A DNA stretch of 7,874 bases. Source: an uncultured Sutterella sp. (GTDB taxonomy: Bacteria; Pseudomonadota; Gammaproteobacteria; Burkholderiales; Burkholderiaceae_F). Shown piece by piece: positions 5,818-7,874 of the stretch. Under the pieces are notes generated by a model. The model was not told the origin of the DNA. It saw nothing but the letters and a program-made list of their open reading frames with translations, and ran no database searches. The position numbers were made by a program, and so were the translations under genes. The stretch is taken from positions 1 to 7,874 of the forward strand of contig CAJKMT010000057.1 of assembly GCA_905201055.1 (NCBI GenBank). The letters run 5' to 3'. Numbering within the stretch: the first letter of the stretch is position 1; the number at the start of each line of letters is the position of its first letter.

Positions 5818-6855
5818 ATGAGCTGTCATTTACACTACCGTCAAACGAATCACAGGCGCACAATGATATTGTGCGCGGCAGCTCTGTTGCTCTTGATTGC
5901 AGTGGGTTTGGATTTGGCAGTGGGCTCATCGGCTATGCCTTTGTCCGACTTGGTAAGTGCACTTTTTTCCGGTCCTGACGCTTCCGATATCAATGCCACT
6001 ATTGTTTGGTCCCTGCGGCTACCGATGACGCTCACCGCGCTTTTTGTCGGGACCGCGTTGGCAATGGCCGGTCTTCAAATTCAAAATATCACGCAAAACG
6101 CATTGGCTAGTCCCTCAACATTGGGGATTACTTCTGCAGCGAGTTTCGGAGCGGCACTGGCTATCAGTTTGGGGCTGAGTGTGTTGGGGCAATTTTGGAT
6201 TGCAACGGCAACCGCCGCGCTCTTTTTTGCTCTCTTTGTGTCCTTTGCTATTTATTTTCTGAGCGCTCGCCGCGGGATGACCCCTGAAACCGTGATTCTG
6301 GCCGGTATTGTGGTGAACTTCTTTTTCCTTGCTCTGCAGCAGGTCCTGATCTATCGCTCTAGCCCCGAAGTCGCTCAAATCATCAACGGCTGGACTTTCG
6401 GTAATTTGGAAAGAGCATCGTGGCTTGCAGTTGGCTTAAATGCTGTGCTGACATTTTTAATTGCTGTGTTTTTACTTAAACGTAGCTGGGCAATTACCGC
6501 ATTGACATTGGGCGAAGAAAGGGCGCTGAGTTTGGGAATTCCCGTCAAACGTCTTCGGATTGAAACGTTTTTTCTTTCCGCATTACTCATTGCCGGCGCT
6601 GTGGCTTTTATCGGGACCGTGAGCTTTGTGGGTCTTGTTGCGCCTCATATTGCAAAAATGCTTCTCGGAGAAGATCAACGGTTTTTATTGCCCGGCACGC
6701 TTTTATCGGGCGCCTTGCTCATGGTTTTGAGTTCACTTTTTGCCAAGCTGATTTCTGCCGGCGCCATCATCCCGGTCGGGATTATCACCTCTTTGGTCGG
6801 CGTGCCTTTCCTTTTGGCGCTGCTTGTGCGCTATAGCAGCGGGAGGTCGCAATGA
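5818..6855 (+). CDS. FecCD/BtuC-family ABC transporter permease
   Basis: Membrane subunit of a type II ABC importer, expected to work as a homodimer in the inner membrane with about ten helices per subunit. The 345 residues are of family length. Clear signatures are LRLPMTLTALFVGTALAMAG (66-85), then QNALASPSTLGIT (93-105), the coupling-helix region LGEERALSLGIPVKRLR (231-247) that contacts the ATPase, SFVGLVAPHIAKMLLGEDQR (269-288), and the end PVGIITSLVGVPFLLALLVR (319-338). Two positions differ from the usual pattern: RLPR reads RLPM (Met70) and NPLA reads NALA (Ala95). The ATG at 5818 is 5 nt after the preceding stop with no Shine-Dalgarno, so translational coupling is likely. The alternative ATG at 5863 would remove the basic NHRR stretch that suits a cytoplasmic N-terminus. 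Confidence 0.93.
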   Translation: MSCHLHYRQTNHRRTMILCAAALLLLIAVGLDLAVGSSAMPLSDLVSALFSGPDASDINATIVWSLRLPMTLTALFVGTALAMAGLQIQNITQNALASPSTLGITSAASFGAALAISLGLSVLGQFWIATATAALFFALFVSFAIYFLSARRGMTPETVILAGIVVNFFFLALQQVLIYRSSPEVAQIINGWTFGNLERASWLAVGLNAVLTFLIAVFLLKRSWAITALTLGEERALSLGIPVKRLRIETFFLSALLIAGAVAFIGTVSFVGLVAPHIAKMLLGEDQRFLLPGTLLSGALLMVLSSLFAKLISAGAIIPVGIITSLVGVPFLLALLVRYSSGRSQ

Positions 6856-7607
6856 TTGAGCTGACATTGGATAAATTGGGCGTGAGTTACGGACAAAATC
6901 CGGTCCTTTACGATATTTGTGCCCATGTAAAAGGCCCTCAGCTCATCAGTGTGATTGGTCACAACGGTAGCGGAAAAACGACGCTTTTAAAAGCTATCGC
7001 CGGTTTAATTCCCAGTCAGGGTGAGATATCCGTGACTGAAAATGGCAGCAATATTGCGACCTCTGCCATTCGATACGTCCCACAGTTGTCAACAATTGCA
7101 TCGACTCTAACCGTCTTTGAAATGGTTTTGCTGGGACTCGTTAAAACATTGTCCTGGCGAGTCAGTCAGGAAATCTTTGATAAGGTTGACGCGACGCTGC
7201 ATGCCCTGGAAATTAATGAATTGGCTCACACTCCTGTCAATAAACTCTCGGGCGGGCAGCGGCAATTGGTTTTTCTCGCTCAGGCTTTTGTTTCTCAACC
7301 CAAAGTGCTGCTTTTGGATGAGCCCACGAGCGCGCTTGACCTTCGGCATCAATTGATTGTGATGAATGCAGTGCGTGAATATACCCGTAAAAACGGAGCC
7401 ATTACACTGGTCATCATGCACGATTTGCTCACAGCGGCGCGCTTTAGCGAACAGATTTTGCTTTTAGAGAAGGGAACGCTGTCCATTTTGGATGAGCCGG
7501 AATTGGTTTTGCAGGCTCAGCGTCTTGAACGGATCTATAACGTGAGTGTTAGCATTGAAAAAACGGCTTCAGACTTTTTGAATGTAGTTCCGATTAAGCC
7601 GTTGTGA
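6852..7607 (+). CDS. ABC importer ATP-binding subunit (FecE/BtuD type)
   Basis: Cytoplasmic ATPase that drives the permease encoded just upstream. It has 251 residues, normal for the family, with every motif intact: Walker A GHNGSGKTT (36-44), Q-loop Gln78 in YVPQ, signature LSGGQ (132-136), Walker B KVLLLDEP with catalytic Glu157, D-loop SALD (160-163) and switch His190 in VIMHD. The short C-terminal tail (about 215-251) lacks an added regulatory domain, as usual for FecE/BtuD proteins. The start overlaps the permease stop as ATGA (6852-6855). It has a strong ribosome binding site, GGGAGGT at 6841-6847, giving tight stoichiometric coupling. It is the last gene of the operon and is followed by a terminator 10 nt after its stop. 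Confidence 0.96.
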   Translation: MIELTLDKLGVSYGQNPVLYDICAHVKGPQLISVIGHNGSGKTTLLKAIAGLIPSQGEISVTENGSNIATSAIRYVPQLSTIASTLTVFEMVLLGLVKTLSWRVSQEIFDKVDATLHALEINELAHTPVNKLSGGQRQLVFLAQAFVSQPKVLLLDEPTSALDLRHQLIVMNAVREYTRKNGAITLVIMHDLLTAARFSEQILLLEKGTLSILDEPELVLQAQRLERIYNVSVSIEKTASDFLNVVPIKPL

Positions 7608-7617
7608 ACAGACAATA

Positions 7618-7646
7618 AAAAAGCTCGGAACTAAGCCGAGCTTTTT
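7618..7646. terminator. Bidirectional terminator between the importer operon and rpmG
   Basis: AAAAAGCTCGG (7618-7628) pairs perfectly with CCGAGCTTTTT (7636-7646) around a 7-nt loop. The G+C core GCTCGG is flanked by A5 and T5, so a U-tract follows the stem on either strand. Placed between the ATPase stop (7607) and the rpmG stop on the minus strand (7666), it should end both converging units. Confidence 0.92.
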
Positions 7647-7665
7647 GGTCGGTACGATGGCTCAA

Positions 7666-7833
7666 TTACTTGAGCTTCGTTTCCTTGTAGACCACATGCT
7701 TGCGAGCAACCGGGTCGTACTTGGAAATTTCCATCTTACCCGTACTCGTACGCTTGTTCTTGGTCGTCGTATAGAAGTGACCCGTACCAGCGGTCGATTC
7801 TAACTTGATCTTTTCACGGTTACCCTTTGCCAT
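7666..7833 (-). CDS. rpmG: 50S ribosomal protein L33
   Basis: Small basic protein of the large ribosomal subunit. The reading frame from ATG 7833-7831 to TAA 7668-7666 encodes 55 residues: it starts MAKGNREKIKLESTAGTGHF and ends YKETKLK. This is the full family length. It is the cysteine-free form, without the zinc-ribbon CxxC pairs of C+ L33, and resembles betaproteobacterial L33 closely. The start is supported by AGGAG at 7844-7840, six bases upstream. It follows rpmB after 12 nt, the common rpmB-rpmG pair, and converges on the ABC importer operon with a shared terminator. Confidence 0.96.
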   Translation of the reverse strand: MAKGNREKIKLESTAGTGHFYTTTKNKRTSTGKMEISKYDPVARKHVVYKETKLK

Positions 7834-7845
7834 GGTGAACTCCTA

Positions 7846-7874
7846 TTAGATTTCGCCGCGGGCGCGGAGGTCCG
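7846..7874 (-). CDS. rpmB: 50S ribosomal protein L28, C-terminal end (partial)
   Basis: On the minus strand the last codons before a TAA stop (7848-7846) read DLRARGEI, which matches the C-terminal end of L28 (LRARGEKY in E. coli). The rest of the gene lies beyond the right edge of the window. Its position immediately upstream of rpmG, with 12 nt between stop and start, agrees with the conserved rpmB-rpmG operon. The identification rests on eight residues plus context. Confidence 0.85.

Noticed and set aside
6983..6994. Perfect palindrome GCTTTTAAAAGC inside the ATPase gene
   Set aside because: It encodes the Leu-Leu-Lys-Ala that follows Walker A. It is coding sequence with no T-tract or promoter context.

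Overview
This window looks like ordinary chromosome from a betaproteobacterium of moderate G+C. The best taxonomic clue is the 55-residue ribosomal protein L33 on the minus strand near the right end. It starts MAKGNREKIKLESTAGTGHF, has no zinc-binding cysteines, and closely matches the Burkholderiales form as I remember it. The purN gene directly followed by an RsmB/NOP methyltransferase gene also fits that group. The fairly low G+C and A+T-rich intergenic regions suggest a host-associated lineage such as Sutterellaceae, but that is inference only.

Layout, left to right. Positions 1-190 are non-coding, with a terminator-like hairpin at 26-58. Positions 191-2317 hold a tight two-gene plus-strand unit: purN (purine synthesis) and, 3 nt later, an RsmB/NOP-family RNA m5C methyltransferase. 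A strong intrinsic terminator closes it (2338-2367). A Bcr/CflA-type MFS exporter follows at 2389-3612 (+). It converges on, and overlaps by 18 nt, an AEC-family permease on the minus strand (4491-3595). The A+T-rich divergent spacer at 4492-4675 carries two palindromes. One is a 24-bp element with perfect 11-bp arms just upstream of the next operon.

Positions 4676-7607 (+) form a compact importer operon of the FecBCD/BtuFCD (type II ABC importer) kind. It encodes a substrate-binding protein with a Tat-type signal peptide, a FecCD permease 5 nt downstream, and an ATPase overlapping the permease by 4 nt. Together they should carry a metal chelate, or possibly an oxyanion such as molybdate, from periplasm to cytoplasm. 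The substrate cannot be read from the sequence, and no outer-membrane receptor gene lies in the window. A symmetrical terminator (7618-7646) serves both this operon and the converging minus-strand ribosomal protein pair rpmB (only its last residues are present) and rpmG.

I found no CRISPR array, insertion sequence, tRNA, rRNA or phage gene. I also found no clear candidate for an undescribed system. The points most worth a second look are the palindrome before the importer operon, which may be the site of an unidentified regulator, and the unresolved substrate of the Tat-exported binding protein.
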